NCBI GenBank assembly: GCA_006503475.1
Contig: RSEH01000301.1
Location: 1-51,914, forward strand
Source of the DNA: Stentor roeselii
Lineage: Eukaryota; Ciliophora; Heterotrichea; Heterotrichida; Stentoridae
Reading direction: 5' to 3'
DNA length: 51,914 nt
Made by a program: the position numbers and the translations under genes. How positions within the stretch are numbered: the stretch's first letter is position 1; each line of letters begins with the position of its first letter. The notes beneath the pieces are model-generated. The model was not told the DNA's origin. It worked only from the letters and a program-made list of their open reading frames with translations, and searched no databases. Below are positions 20,171 to 29,783 of the stretch, one piece after another.

Positions 20171-21578
20171 TTCGGACTAGTCTTCGAGGCTCTGGTCGTT
20201 TACGAGGCTCGTATAAAGGAGGTTCTTCTAAAGGAAGAGGACTGGGGAATGAGGAAGGACTGGGGAATGAGGAAGGATTTTGCAATGAGAAAGAATTTGG
20301 CATTAAAAAAGGACTCGCTAAGGGTTTTGATTGCTTTATTCGTGATTTCAACTTAAAAATAAACTTTTGAACTAAACTGTAAATCCTGTGTTGCTTTTCA
20401 ACACATTTCGCAGTTTCTATCGCATCATTTTCATGTTTAAAGAATAGACTTGCATTCACCCAGTTCAAAATCGTCTCTTTTTGAAGGTCAAAAATTCGCT
20501 GTTGTCGAGCTTGCTTCAGGTTTAATTTCTTTGATTTTCGAAGGATGCAGTAACGGTTGAATGAATGAAAAACTGTTGAAAGTCTTCGAGTTTTCCAGTA
20601 TTCAAAAGACTTTCGCAGGTTTAACACCTTGAATTTTAAAAGATTTTTGTGGAGAAGAAGGACTTGAAAGTACTTTTTTAAAAGATTTAACTGGAAAAAT
20701 TTGCAGGATTTTAAAAAAAGTAGTTTTTTTGATTTGGATTCAGTTTTTTTTTGTTTCCATGAGTTTAAAGCACGGGTTTTTAAAGAGGTTTGATAATGGT
20801 TTGAGGATTTCTGAAGGATTAGCTTTGAAGTGAAGGATGTTTTAGAGTTTTCTAGAAGTAGCTGAAAAAGTAAAAGTTTTCTTCGGTTTTCACAGAATTT
20901 TTTAGAATTTAATCGGGTTTTAGATGACTTTAGCCATGATTTGAAAATTTTTTCAGTAATTTCGAGGTTGCTTTTTTTAGAGTTTTGCTTTTTTTTCATG
21001 AATTTCTTGTAATTTGTTTGAATGTGAACGAATTTCAAGAGTCCTTGAAAAGATATTCGTTTTAGTCTTGTTCTTTCTGAGGTATGGTCTTTCCAGAAGC
21101 GAAAAAGAAGAGTTTTCGTCAATCCTTGAACACTTTTCCCGATAACCTCAACTTTAAGCAAATCAATTTTCCTTTGTCTGATACGAAACTTTGAAATTTT
21201 CACCCATTCTTTAAAAATTTTCACTTTTAACTCGAATTTCGCTTCTACCCGGTTTTTTAAGGTCTTAAAAAACGATTTTTTTAGTCTTTCCTGCAAAATT
21301 TTTGTAATTTTTGAAGTTTTTTCAATTTCCCAGTATTTTCTTTCCTTTTTCATAGTCTTCCACGAGTTTAGGGCTTGAAAGCATTTTCTTCTAATTAAAA
21401 TGCTTTTTTTCACTATTTCTTGTAAGATGAGGTTTTCCCAGCTTTTCTTTAGGCAAAAGCGAAGAACCCAAGCATTGAAAATCCTGGAAAGTCGGAAATC
21501 TTGCATGTACCTGGAGACTGTTTCTGTTAAAACTGTTCTGGCGTGCTTTCTGATGTTTTTCTCGATGTGATTATCCAT
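20163..21578 (-). CDS. Sfi1-like centrin-binding repeat protein
   Basis: 471 residues with repeated hydrophobic helices each containing an aromatic-x-x-Trp or F-x-x-L core: FNAWVLR, FQALNSWK, IFKEWVK, LFRFWKD, IFKSWLK, ALNSWKQ, SFEYWKT, VFHSFNRY and ILNWVN, spaced about 25-40 residues. This pattern and the Arg/Lys-rich linkers are those of Sfi1, whose long helix binds centrin at each repeat and forms contractile or basal-body fibres. About a dozen repeats can be seen, shorter than yeast Sfi1. The C-terminal ~50 residues are Pro/Ser-rich. Centrin-Sfi1 fibres drive contraction in heterotrich ciliates, so the context fits. The stop overlaps the convergent gene by 8 bp. Confidence 0.7.
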   Translation of the reverse strand: MDNHIEKNIRKHARTVLTETVSRYMQDFRLSRIFNAWVLRFCLKKSWENLILQEIVKKSILIRRKCFQALNSWKTMKKERKYWEIEKTSKITKILQERLKKSFFKTLKNRVEAKFELKVKIFKEWVKISKFRIRQRKIDLLKVEVIGKSVQGLTKTLLFRFWKDHTSERTRLKRISFQGLLKFVHIQTNYKKFMKKKQNSKKSNLEITEKIFKSWLKSSKTRLNSKKFCENRRKLLLFQLLLENSKTSFTSKLILQKSSNHYQTSLKTRALNSWKQKKTESKSKKLLFLKSCKFFQLNLLKKYFQVLLLHKNLLKFKVLNLRKSFEYWKTRRLSTVFHSFNRYCILRKSKKLNLKQARQQRIFDLQKETILNWVNASLFFKHENDAIETAKCVEKQHRIYSLVQKFIFKLKSRIKQSKPLASPFLMPNSFSLQNPSSFPSPSSFPSPLPLEEPPLYEPRKRPEPRRLVRTK

Positions 21579-21600
21579 TATTACTCGAAAACACTTCGAA

Positions 21601-22758
21601 TTAATTAAATCTTATCATCCTGGTCTTTATTTTCCGATGGACAAAGCCAGGACTTTCTGGATTTACAGTGGCTACTTCATAATAATATTCAGGAAACATA
21701 TGCTGTACAAGTTCCATATTAAGATTCGAGTCAACCTCATCCTTCCAATCTCCAGTGACCCTGGGGTCAAAATTATCCTGACCAGCAGGTACATAAGGAG
21801 GTTGCAGAGTCCTTTCCCCCAATTCCTTCCAAGGAAAATCTTTAACCCAAGGATGATTCCTGACCTCATTCGGGTCATTCCCAAGCCTATTCGCTGCTTT
21901 TCTAATAAGCAGCTGGTTAATAAAATCAGCCGATTCAAGTGACCAGTCCTTCGGAATTTCATGAACCCTGATCTGAGCCTGCTTACTTAAAATCTGATCC
22001 CTTATTTCTTTTCTGTCCCTTCCCACATACGGTCGCCTTCCCATCAGTAGTTCATATAAAATAACCCCTAAAGCGAAATAGTCCACATTGAAAGAATGGT
22101 TCTGCCTACAAAGGACTTCTGGAGCCATATAACCAGGAGTACCTGAAGTGTCCTTCGCGTTTTCAGCCGACCAGATCCTGGCTATGCCGAAGTCTGTCAC
22201 GCATAAAAAGCCTGACTCGTCAAATACGAGGTTTTCTGGTTTGATGTCCCGGTGAATCACGTTGTTTCCGTGGATGTACTCAAGGGATATAATTATGCAA
22301 GCTGCTAAAAATCTTGCTTGTTGCTCAGTGAAGTTTCGGTTTCGGGTTAGGTGGTAACGCAGGTCACCACCTTTCATGTAGTCTAGCACTAGGTATAGGT
22401 TTTCTCGGTCTTGGAAGGCGTAGTGCATGTTTACGAGAAATGGGTGTCTTAAGGACGGCAATAATTTACGTTCGTTCATCACCGAGTTCACGCTGCGCTT
22501 TGATACAACTCGCAGCTTCTGCATTTCTTTCAGTGCGAAGTGTACCTTGTTTCTCTTATGCTCGACTTTCCACACTCTGCCAAATCCTCCTCTCCCGACA
22601 GGATAGATAAAAGTAAAGTTCGACTTTGTAATCATAAGTGATGACGAGTCAACTCGCATCTGTTGTTCAATTTCTTGAAGAGTTGATTTGGTTGGTCGAA
22701 GGCCGATAGGAAAAAAAGGAATTTTAAAGGACAACTGCACTGGTTCTTCTTTTATCAT
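21601..22758 (-). CDS. AGC protein kinase, STK32/YANK-like
   Basis: A 385-residue kinase. Glycine loop GRGGFG at 55-60, ATP lysine K77 in FALKEM, catalytic HRDIKPEN at 169-176, DFG at 189-191, activation segment with TSGTPGYMAPEV near 204-215. The HPFLVNMHYAFQD (105-117) and GGDLRYHL (130-137) stretches are those of AGC kinases of the STK32/YANK group, where DLRYHL is typical. The C-terminal tail after the domain lacks an obvious FxxF hydrophobic motif, fitting YANKs rather than PKA/PKC. All catalytic residues are present. It is 22 bp upstream of the Sfi1-like gene on the same strand. Confidence 0.9.
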   Translation of the reverse strand: MIKEEPVQLSFKIPFFPIGLRPTKSTLQEIEQQMRVDSSSLMITKSNFTFIYPVGRGGFGRVWKVEHKRNKVHFALKEMQKLRVVSKRSVNSVMNERKLLPSLRHPFLVNMHYAFQDRENLYLVLDYMKGGDLRYHLTRNRNFTEQQARFLAACIIISLEYIHGNNVIHRDIKPENLVFDESGFLCVTDFGIARIWSAENAKDTSGTPGYMAPEVLCRQNHSFNVDYFALGVILYELLMGRRPYVGRDRKEIRDQILSKQAQIRVHEIPKDWSLESADFINQLLIRKAANRLGNDPNEVRNHPWVKDFPWKELGERTLQPPYVPAGQDNFDPRVTGDWKDEVDSNLNMELVQHMFPEYYYEVATVNPESPGFVHRKIKTRMIRFN

Positions 22759-22960
22759 GAATTATTAAGATTTTCATGTTTCTGATTAATGCATCAAGTT
22801 ATCATATATTGATCTGATGAAAAAACAATGATTTACTTTAAAACTCTTATCATAAAAAATACTTCCTTTACTGTTATAACTAAAAAATTGCTTATTTAAT
22901 TCAAAAACTTCAAACCAATTATCAACTCTCTCTAACAACATCCTTTATTATTAACCCTCA

Positions 22961-24091
22961 TTATCTGAAACTCTTTGTACTCAAAGACCGCTTATGAGAG
23001 ACCTTCGGAACAAATCGACATTCTTTCATCTCTTCTTCAATCAAAGTCTCTTTTTCTTTTTCAATCCTTCTGGAAAAATCAAGTTTTTTCTGCAGTCCTC
23101 GGTCATACAAACTCGAGGTGCTCATATTCCCAGCGATTCTAGAAACATTAGTCTTCGGTCGAAAGTCAAATTTTTCACTATTTAAATTTTTATTCCTCGT
23201 CGGAAGTAACAAAGCACTTTTATCTCCAGGTGTAAGAGCCTTTAACAACATTTCCATCGCATCATAAAATTCATTAAAATCCAAAGTTTCATTAAGTTCT
23301 TGTAACTCATCTAAAAGTGGTTGAAGAGTCTTTTTCAAATTAGGAGTCATTTTACTTCGACTGACAGTTTCACAAGTAATGACACCTTTCGTGTCAGGTG
23401 TAAGAGATTCGAAGATTTCTTTGTATCTCTGATACTTGATTTTTTTCATCAATCTTTCAGACTTATCACATTTTTCTTCTTGTTTTTTAGAAGAGTCACT
23501 TTCACCCCAAAGTGACGTCCCAAATGAAAAGTTTCCTTTAGAAGGTGTTACTTTTTCATACATTGAATTCGCACGTTTATTAGAACGTTTTTGACTTGAA
23601 GGTCTTGAGGGTTGATAGACTATTGAAGTGTTTTGACGGCGGGTGTTACGTTCAATTTCCTTAGGTTTTCGAGAAGACTTCAACGGGGACGTCATCGGAC
23701 TAAGGACTGACTGAGTAACGACCTGCTTTGAACCCATCGACCTCTGAGTAAATGTCTGGTTTCTCCCTGGACGTGAAGAAGGATAACTTTGAGTTGAAGA
23801 ATTAGGAGTAGACAATGCAGCAGCTCTACTTAAAGCAACTTTTAAGTTCTTTTCAATCTCATTTGCTAGTAAAGTCTTCGCTCTGCCACAAAGTTTATGT
23901 TTGTGGCAGAAATCAAGAGCTAACTGGTCAGAATCATCATGTTCGTATACTTTTATTTGGTCGTTTCTACCGTCGCCTAGGTCTATCGAGATCACTACCA
24001 CTGCTTCTCCGTCATCTACGATGTAGTTTCTTTCCAGGTAATTGTTTTCTATCGGGGAAAGTTCAGGAAAATAAAGATCAGGGTTGTCCAT
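22961..24091 (-). CDS. Unknown protein with folded N-domain and EF-hand-like region
   Basis: 376 residues. The N-terminal ~70 residues contain VVISIDLGDGRNDQIKVYEH, then DQLALDFCHKHKL, a pattern I associate with alveolate and flagellar proteins of unknown function (a small ubiquitin-like or beta-grasp domain is possible). Residues 95-210 are Ser/Arg/Pro-rich and disordered, with several SP sites. Residues 215-285 are helical with an EF-hand-like arrangement (LTPDTKGVITCETV, then ETLDFNEFYDAM), although the calcium-binding Asp residues are not all in place. The end has SLYDRGLQKK and ECRFVPKVS, another recurrent ciliate motif. Divergent with the next gene, with 70 bp between starts. Confidence 0.68.
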   Translation of the reverse strand: MDNPDLYFPELSPIENNYLERNYIVDDGEAVVVISIDLGDGRNDQIKVYEHDDSDQLALDFCHKHKLCGRAKTLLANEIEKNLKVALSRAAALSTPNSSTQSYPSSRPGRNQTFTQRSMGSKQVVTQSVLSPMTSPLKSSRKPKEIERNTRRQNTSIVYQPSRPSSQKRSNKRANSMYEKVTPSKGNFSFGTSLWGESDSSKKQEEKCDKSERLMKKIKYQRYKEIFESLTPDTKGVITCETVSRSKMTPNLKKTLQPLLDELQELNETLDFNEFYDAMEMLLKALTPGDKSALLLPTRNKNLNSEKFDFRPKTNVSRIAGNMSTSSLYDRGLQKKLDFSRRIEKEKETLIEEEMKECRFVPKVSHKRSLSTKSFR

Positions 24092-24161
24092 TATTCTAAG
24101 TTTTATGAAAACTCATCAACACCTTCCACAAATAATTTTTTCTTAAACCTCGATAATTTAA

Positions 24162-24797
24162 ATGTCAGAGAAACTTTGCATCAACTGCTTCAATTCAAGA
24201 CTCGCCAAACAAAAAAAAGATCTGGAAAGACTTGAAAGGGAAAAAAGAATAAAAGAAGAACAACTTGCTTTAAGCCAGTCTAAAAGAATGGCGGAACTTG
24301 AAGCTGAGGCAATCTTTGAGTGTCGCAAACAGATGAGGGAAGAAGCTGAAGTCACTTCAAGAGAACTGGAAAAAAGGTTCCAAGAAAGAAGAAAAGTTCC
24401 AAAAGTTGATTTGAATTCACCTGGGACTTCAGGGTTTTTAAGTGAAGTAGAAGAAGCAAGACGTAAGTACCGACAAGAACTACTTGAGCAGATAAATGAG
24501 AAGAAAAAGAAACAGGAAGAAGAAAAAAGTAATGAAATTAGAATTGAAAGGCAGAGGATAGAAGAAGCTGAAGAGGAAAGACAGAGATTGATGAATGAAT
24601 TGTTTGAGGAAAGTAGAACACAGAGGGAAAACTATAAAAATACTCTTTTGATGCAGGTTAAGATGAAAAATGATAGAGTTAGTCAGGAGGAGCAGAGGAA
24701 AATGATGGAAAAAATTCAAATGGATGAAATGGTTCAGAGATATCGTGATAGTCGCTTCGGCTTTTCAGTTTGTGAAGGATGTTCACAAAGAATGTGA
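24162..24797 (+). CDS. Coiled-coil protein with CxxC at both ends
   Basis: 211 residues, almost wholly Glu/Lys/Arg/Gln coiled coil, interrupted near residue 85-95 by VDLNSPGTSGF. The N-terminus has LCINCFN (C6, C9) and the C-terminus VCEGCSQRM, so a CxxC pair is found at each end, as if the two ends could be clamped together or to a partner by a metal. Trichohyalin-like axonemal or basal-body proteins have this look; I cannot name an orthologue. The stop is TGA, one of the signs that TGA is a true stop here. A stretch in the middle (GTAAGTACCGACAAG, near 24463) would pass as a 15-nt intron but is in frame and open, so I leave it as coding. Confidence 0.72.
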   Translation: MSEKLCINCFNSRLAKQKKDLERLEREKRIKEEQLALSQSKRMAELEAEAIFECRKQMREEAEVTSRELEKRFQERRKVPKVDLNSPGTSGFLSEVEEARRKYRQELLEQINEKKKKQEEEKSNEIRIERQRIEEAEEERQRLMNELFEESRTQRENYKNTLLMQVKMKNDRVSQEEQRKMMEKIQMDEMVQRYRDSRFGFSVCEGCSQRM

Positions 24798-24846
24798 AAT
24801 CTCAAATATTTACTTTCAGGGTTAGTTATTTAAAGTTCTAACTTCA

Positions 24847-25452
24847 CTAATTAACACCTAAAATATGCCTTAAAGAACTTCTATATGTCGGCTTGATATG
24901 CTTATCATCGTTATACAAAAAATAACTCAGAAAAGCCATCGCAAGGCCAAATAAAACCACTTCAAAGTTCTTGATCCTCAAAGGAAACCCGTATTTTTTC
25001 ATCAAATTCCAAAGACTCTCCAATGTTCGAGGAGCCAAGTACAGAGCAAGTTCTCCTCTTCTTGAAGAAGCTTCGATAAAAATAGTTGAACTTGCAAAAA
25101 GAGCTAAAAGTGAATAAGTTATTTGATTCGCTCCTCCGAATATCTTGGGAAGCTGGCAAAATGAGTATTGAACAGTTCCTAGAAGAAAACAACCAAAAAA
25201 CACTGACCTTGCCACGTTTTGACCTGCATGGACCAGCAAGTGCTTCGGGTTTCTTCTTAGCTCTCTTAACTTGAAGATCAGAATTGGAAGAATATGCGCT
25301 GGGCCGTAGAAGAGAGTGAAAAACTTCGCCATTTCAGTGAATCTTCGAAATGTTCGCCATTCACAGGAAAAATCATGAAAATTTGAACATGATACGTATT
25401 GGCCTTGACGGTACATTTTAATCAACTCTGGGGAGAGAAGAGGTTTTGACAT
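24847..25452 (-). CDS. TMEM135: TMEM135-like membrane protein
   Basis: 201 residues with several hydrophobic spans (about 44-62, 84-101, 110-127 and 164-180). The N-terminus matches the Cys-rich start of the TMEM135 family: spaced cysteines in YVSCSNFHDFSCEW, then LFYGPAHILPILIF, then ARSVFFGCFLL. SRRGELALYLAPRTLESLW near residue 130-148 also fits. TMEM135 proteins act at peroxisomes/mitochondria in lipid metabolism and organelle dynamics and are distantly related to Tim17. This copy is shorter than animal TMEM135 (about 450 residues) and carries only one half of the usual arrangement. Convergent with the coiled-coil gene, 49 bp apart. Confidence 0.6.
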   Translation of the reverse strand: MSKPLLSPELIKMYRQGQYVSCSNFHDFSCEWRTFRRFTEMAKFFTLFYGPAHILPILIFKLRELRRNPKHLLVHAGQNVARSVFFGCFLLGTVQYSFCQLPKIFGGANQITYSLLALFASSTIFIEASSRRGELALYLAPRTLESLWNLMKKYGFPLRIKNFEVVLFGLAMAFLSYFLYNDDKHIKPTYRSSLRHILGVN

Positions 25453-26940
25453 GTTTATTAGGGTTGAGGATTTTTTTTCATTGGAGGGTATTTTTAGGTT
25501 ATGGCTTGGAGTTGTTGGGGAAAGTTTGGATGGTTGGAGAAGAATGATGGTGAAGAAGGAGAAAAGGGAGAGTGTTTGGTGAATTGAATGATTGAGCTTG
25601 AAGTAATTTTTTTTTATGTTAGGAGTAAAATATTTATAAATATTCAGAAATTTTAGGGGTTTAGAAAAAGTTTGAATGGTTGATTAGTGGATAGTTGAAG
25701 GTAAATTTTAGAATATGAAGATTGGCTTGATTCTTAGATGTAAGCTATTCAAATGCTTCATGCTTTGTTTCGAAATATTAGCCCACAGTTTCAGTAAAAT
25801 GTTTCGATGACTAAATCTTAAACTAAACATCAAAGAATATTTGAATAAAAAACGAAAATAATAAATATCAAAAGTATAAAACTTAAATAATTACCAAAAC
25901 CCTGAAAATAGAGCTTACATAAATTTAACAAGTCATCATATTATTATAAAAATTTCATTTAAATTATGCTAATTTGATTGAAAATTAATCAATTTATTTA
26001 CAATCAAATCAAGAATTTTATTATCTTAGAGCCTGGAAGACTATTTTATAAAAATTATTATTCTAGACTGAATTTACCCTTATCTTCAGCTATTCAGTAA
26101 CTATATTTAAAGAAAGATGCACTTTTGACTGGTTTCTAATCAAATCTTGATCAATCCTGCAGTTCTAAACCTTGTAATAGAAACTTGAACCCAATTCAGT
26201 AGCCTGTTTAAGTTTATTCTCATGAGATCAATGATATTGCTTTATGAAGTCCGGTTCAATATAGAAAAATATAATTTTGAATAAAGTTGTTATAAGGAAA
26301 AGTAAAGAGAATAAACTATGGGTAACTTAAAAAATCAGTAAACTTAAGTCTACATGCTGAAAACCTTTTATCTTGCTTTTCACAACAGACTTGATTATTG
26401 GCAGTATGGGGATTTAAGGTATCACTATGTTTAAAGCAGGTATTTATAAATTATCATTGTTTATTATATGGCCTATCTTGATTTACCCCTTTAGAATGTG
26501 TAAGATTACAAAAACCCTCGCAGTTGTTCCATTTTTTATTAACAAATTGATATCATAAATGAGTGGCGGAATTTTCACGATATTGTTAGGCTAGTATCTG
26601 GTTCAATTGATGTCCTTGCCAAATACCCAGAAATTAATTAAAGGAGATTCAGTATTTCAGGGTTTCACTTTAATATCGCTATGAATCTCGCGCTGAAGGC
26701 AAACCTTTCTTATCTTTCTAGAATTTTAAGGAATTCCCAACAACTCAAAACAGTCAAATGCCAAATAATGAAAAATCCATGATGTTCATCATAATAAAAA
26801 AATTCCATTAATCCATTCCACAACTTATCCAAAATCCTCTTCTCAATCCACTAAAAACCTCAAAAACCCATCACAATAAAAAAAATCCAAAAAAACCTAA
26901 AATCTTAGTCTAAAAACATCCAAAAACCCCTAAAAAAAAA
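25453..26940. other. 1.5 kb AT-rich intergenic region
   Basis: Upstream of INTS7 and of the TMEM135-like gene. No gene seen. The last 200 bp before the INTS7 start are A/C-rich (AAAACC and AATCC words), like the leader of the DYRK gene, a composition that may mark promoters here. Confidence 0.5.
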
Positions 26941-28920
26941 ATGGAATACCTCGACTACATCAAATCTCTCAGCTGTGGAGACCCAGCCCAGCAGATCCCC
27001 AGCATATCTCGTATAATCTGGTTAATAAAAGAGCAACCAACCTTCATTCTAGTTAACACAATCGCGATAACCATGGCAGTAGAATTCACTCAAGTTTCCA
27101 ACAAGGTTCGTTTTTTCATTGCAGAGTTTTTCCGTCAATGCAGTTCAGAGATGTGCTTGATTCGCAACAAAGAAGACTTTTTCCGCAACTTGACTTCAGT
27201 CCTTGACATGAACAATCCAGTGGCTCAACAACTGATGTTAAAGATTTTAGGGTACTTGGCACCGTTGTTGACTGACATGCTTGAAGTGCATCACAAGGTG
27301 TTACTGACATTAGAAGGAAGTCATCGAATTATAAGAGAAACAGCTTTTTCGATTTTGCCTTCTTTGATGATGTACTGTCCTTTGATATCGAAGCATGTTT
27401 TTGATAAAGTCATTCCTGAACATTTTATCATTAAAATATGCTCAGTTGTTCCTGACCAGCATGAAATCATCAAAAAAGCTTATACTTATATTGTTAGACA
27501 TTTCAACTCGAATAATGAAGCTTTGTTTGTTTTAGCTTCAAGAAGTAGAAGTTTTTGTACTCATGTCTTGCAAGTTTTTTTTGAAGCTGGAGAATTTTCT
27601 AAAGTAGAAAAATTGTGTCAGAAGTTCGGATACGGTATTTTAAACGACGAGGAAAAAAGAAAAATTCAGATTTTTCTTAGAAAAAACTCAGAAAAAAACG
27701 TTAGGAATAACTTTGACCTGTTACAAATGGATCATTTGGAAGGTAATATGTAATAAGAAAAGGATTACAAATACATTTATTATAACTGGAAATCAACAGA
27801 CCGTTTCGACTGGGTGTTAAAAAGACTGAGTATAGAAAACGAGTCTTCATTTTGTTTGAAACTTTTGTATAAGTTAAAAGTTCCTTCTACTTACTTGTCA
27901 GGTGTTCAAACTGAAAGTCTCGGCCTTGCTTTATGCTTGATTCGAGGGGGTTGGCATAGCAGCATGTATGATAAAGTCATGTCACTTAACACCCTGGACC
28001 AATACACCTGCGCCTGCGAGATGATGACTCAAGGACTACACCCAGAAGCCTTTACCATCTTCTCCAGTATAAAACAATCATTAAAGACTGAAAGCGAGAC
28101 CGTCTTTCATTGGATCTCCGGCCTTGCCCTTGTCTGTTCATTCGAAAAAAACAAATCAGGTCCAGTCGACGCTTTTTACTATCTAGGAACAACAGACCAA
28201 GCAGAAAAAACTTACTTTCACCAAGAGTTCCTCCTCTGCAGATACCTTCTCGTCAACAGTTTAAATCAAATCATCTCAGGACAGACTCCAATTGAAGACT
28301 TTCTTCAAATTCGCTTAAAATTCGACAAATTACTTTATCTTTTTGAAAAACCTTCAAAAGACCTTCTTCAAGTCTTAAAGTTCTGGAGAGATCTTTCAGG
28401 ATTAGTAGCTATGGTTCTTTGTTGTATGGAAAAAGGAGAAAATTTTTCTTCTTTGGTTTCTAAGTTTTACTCCTTTTTCGCAGGGACTGTGAATGAGGAT
28501 ATCAGAAGTCCTCAACATCTGGGAAGGGTTGTTTTGGAGTACCCTGTGAAGTACCCAAGACAGTTTTTTAGATTTGATAGTCCGATTTCTTTGAACTTAC
28601 AAATAAACTGCTCGAGTAGTGTAAAGGTCAATCGTGGAAATGAGTTTATTTTAGAAGTTTCTGTCAATGTTAAAAAAACTCATTGTGGTGGACCGAAGGT
28701 CATGGTTTCGTTCAAGGGGATGAATAATCTGGGGAAGGATGAGGTCTTGCAACAGAGGGTTAGTTCTTTTAATTCGGCTGGAGTTTGCAATTTTAATATT
28801 CCTGTGGTTTTGGATTTTCCTGGAGTGTTTCAGTTTAGGGTACAGGCTAGTGCGCTTAATGAGTTTGGAAGGGAAATTGGGAAACCGGAGTACTCGATGG
28901 TTACTTTTGAATGCATTTAG
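26941..28920 (+). CDS. INTS7: Integrator complex subunit 7-like protein (two exons)
   Basis: Exons 26941-27742 and 27758-28920 join across a 15-nt intron to give 654 residues. The N-terminal half is an armadillo/HEAT-type helical array with features of INTS7: NTIAITMAVEF, VSNKVRFFIAEFFRQC, then LTSVLDMNNPVAQQLMLKILG and SLMMYCPL. The C-terminal ~110 residues are beta-rich and follow YPRQFFRFDSPISLNLQI, resembling the INTS7 C-terminal domain, which starts with a similar aromatic LP..FF..L block. INTS7 is a backbone subunit of the Integrator complex (snRNA 3' processing and transcription attenuation by RNA polymerase II). It is shorter than animal INTS7 (about 960). Convergent with PSMB2, 12 bp between stops. 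Confidence 0.7.
27743..27757 (+). other. 15-nt intron in INTS7
   Basis: Reads GTAATATGTAATAAG, with an AAG rather than TAG end and two in-frame stop codons. Removal gives a continuous frame across LEEKDYKYIYYN. Confidence 0.85.
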
Positions 28921-28932
28921 ACTAACTATTAA

Positions 28933-29538
28933 CTAATCGAGATTGACCACCCTAACGCCATTCTACCTAACCCTTACCCTATCAGCAACCTTGATAACAA
29001 ATTCTCTCTGATTTACTAAAAATCGAGTTCTGACCTGGTTGACACATTTCCTCGCAATATCAATTCCTTCATCCAAAGTAAGATCCTAACTAAAACTCAC
29101 AGGTTTCCACCAATTATCCAAAAGTCCCAACAAAAAGTGTCCAGCATGTCCATGCGAAGCCCTTCTAACCTTTTGCATGACTCCAAGATAATCCAAGTAA
29201 AACAATGAAGGTTCTTCATCGAATCCTCCAATCAACAAGTCAGCAAAAGCAGGATGTTTTCTGAGGTTTTCTGAAACAGTTGTTCGAATGAAGTGCGCAG
29301 TTGCCTGAGTTGAGAGTTTGACAGAGTTTCTGTAGTAGTATAAATGAATGTTCTTCTGCATCAGGTCTGAGAAATTCATTCGGTCTGCTGTGTCACCGCC
29401 TGCCGCAAGCAACTTGTTTCCGTCTAACTCAGTGATTTTGTCTTCCAAGTCATGAAGTTTCACAATAGAGAATTGACAGGCACGGTCTGCACCGATAAGC
29501 ACGTAGTCTTGGCCTACAAACCCGAAGAGAGTGTCCAT
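28933..29538 (-). CDS. PSMB2: Proteasome subunit beta type-2 (beta-4), three exons
   Basis: Three exons (29538-29101, 29085-28978, 28962-28933) with two 15-nt introns give 191 residues, close to animal PSMB2 (about 200). The N-terminus MDTLFGFVGQDYVLIGAD and following LAAGGDTADRMNF and MQKNIHLYYYRN are those of beta-4, the non-catalytic subunit without a processed N-terminal Thr. The middle has FADLLIGGFDEEPSLFYLDYLG. The third exon codes for only nine residues, NGVRVVNLD, which align with the known C-terminus of the family, so the splicing is well supported. It forms part of the 20S core beta ring. Convergent with INTS7; upstream lies a telomere-like minisatellite. Confidence 0.93.
28963..28977 (-). 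other. 15-nt intron 2 of PSMB2
   Basis: On the coding strand it reads GTAAGGGTTAGGTAG with an in-frame TAG. Removal adds the family C-terminus (DRNGVRVV). Confidence 0.9.
29086..29100 (-). other. 15-nt intron 1 of PSMB2
   Basis: On the coding strand it reads GTGAGTTTTAGTTAG, a GTG rather than GTA start, with an in-frame TAG. Removal joins WWKP to DLTLDEGIDIARKCV, as expected for the family. Confidence 0.9.
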
Positions 29539-29619
29539 ATTGATTATGGCTTGATTTGAATAATCTTAGGTACTTATCAGAGGATTTTTTTTAGGATTAT
29601 TTTTTAAGGATTTAGATCC

Positions 29620-29783
29620 AGGGTGTTAGGGTGTTAATAGTTTTGAAGGAAAAATATTGTAGGGTGTTAGGGTGTTAATGGTTTAGAAGTAAAAATATTG
29701 AGGGTGTTAGGGTGTTAATGGTTTTGAAGTAAAAATATTTTAGGGTGTTAGGGTGTTAATCATTTAGAAGTAAAAATATTTTC
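29620..29783. repeat. Four-copy ~41-nt minisatellite with telomere-like octamers
   Basis: Copies start at 29620, 29661, 29701 and 29742. Each begins AGGGTGTTAGGGTGTTAAT, which is two tandem (TGTTAGGG)-type octamers, followed by a variable AGTTTTGAAG AAAAATATT segment. From memory TGTTAGGG/CCCTAACA is the heterotrich telomere repeat. The last copy overlaps the 3' end of the glutamine-amidotransferase-like gene (its stop is at 29760), and the array ends about 82 bp before the PSMB2 start. Confidence 0.88.

Noticed and set aside
24463-24477. Possible 15-nt intron in the coiled-coil gene
   Set aside because: The segment GTAAGTACCGACAAG has GT...AG ends but is open in frame and its codons (RKYRQ) fit the coiled coil, so no need for splicing is visible.
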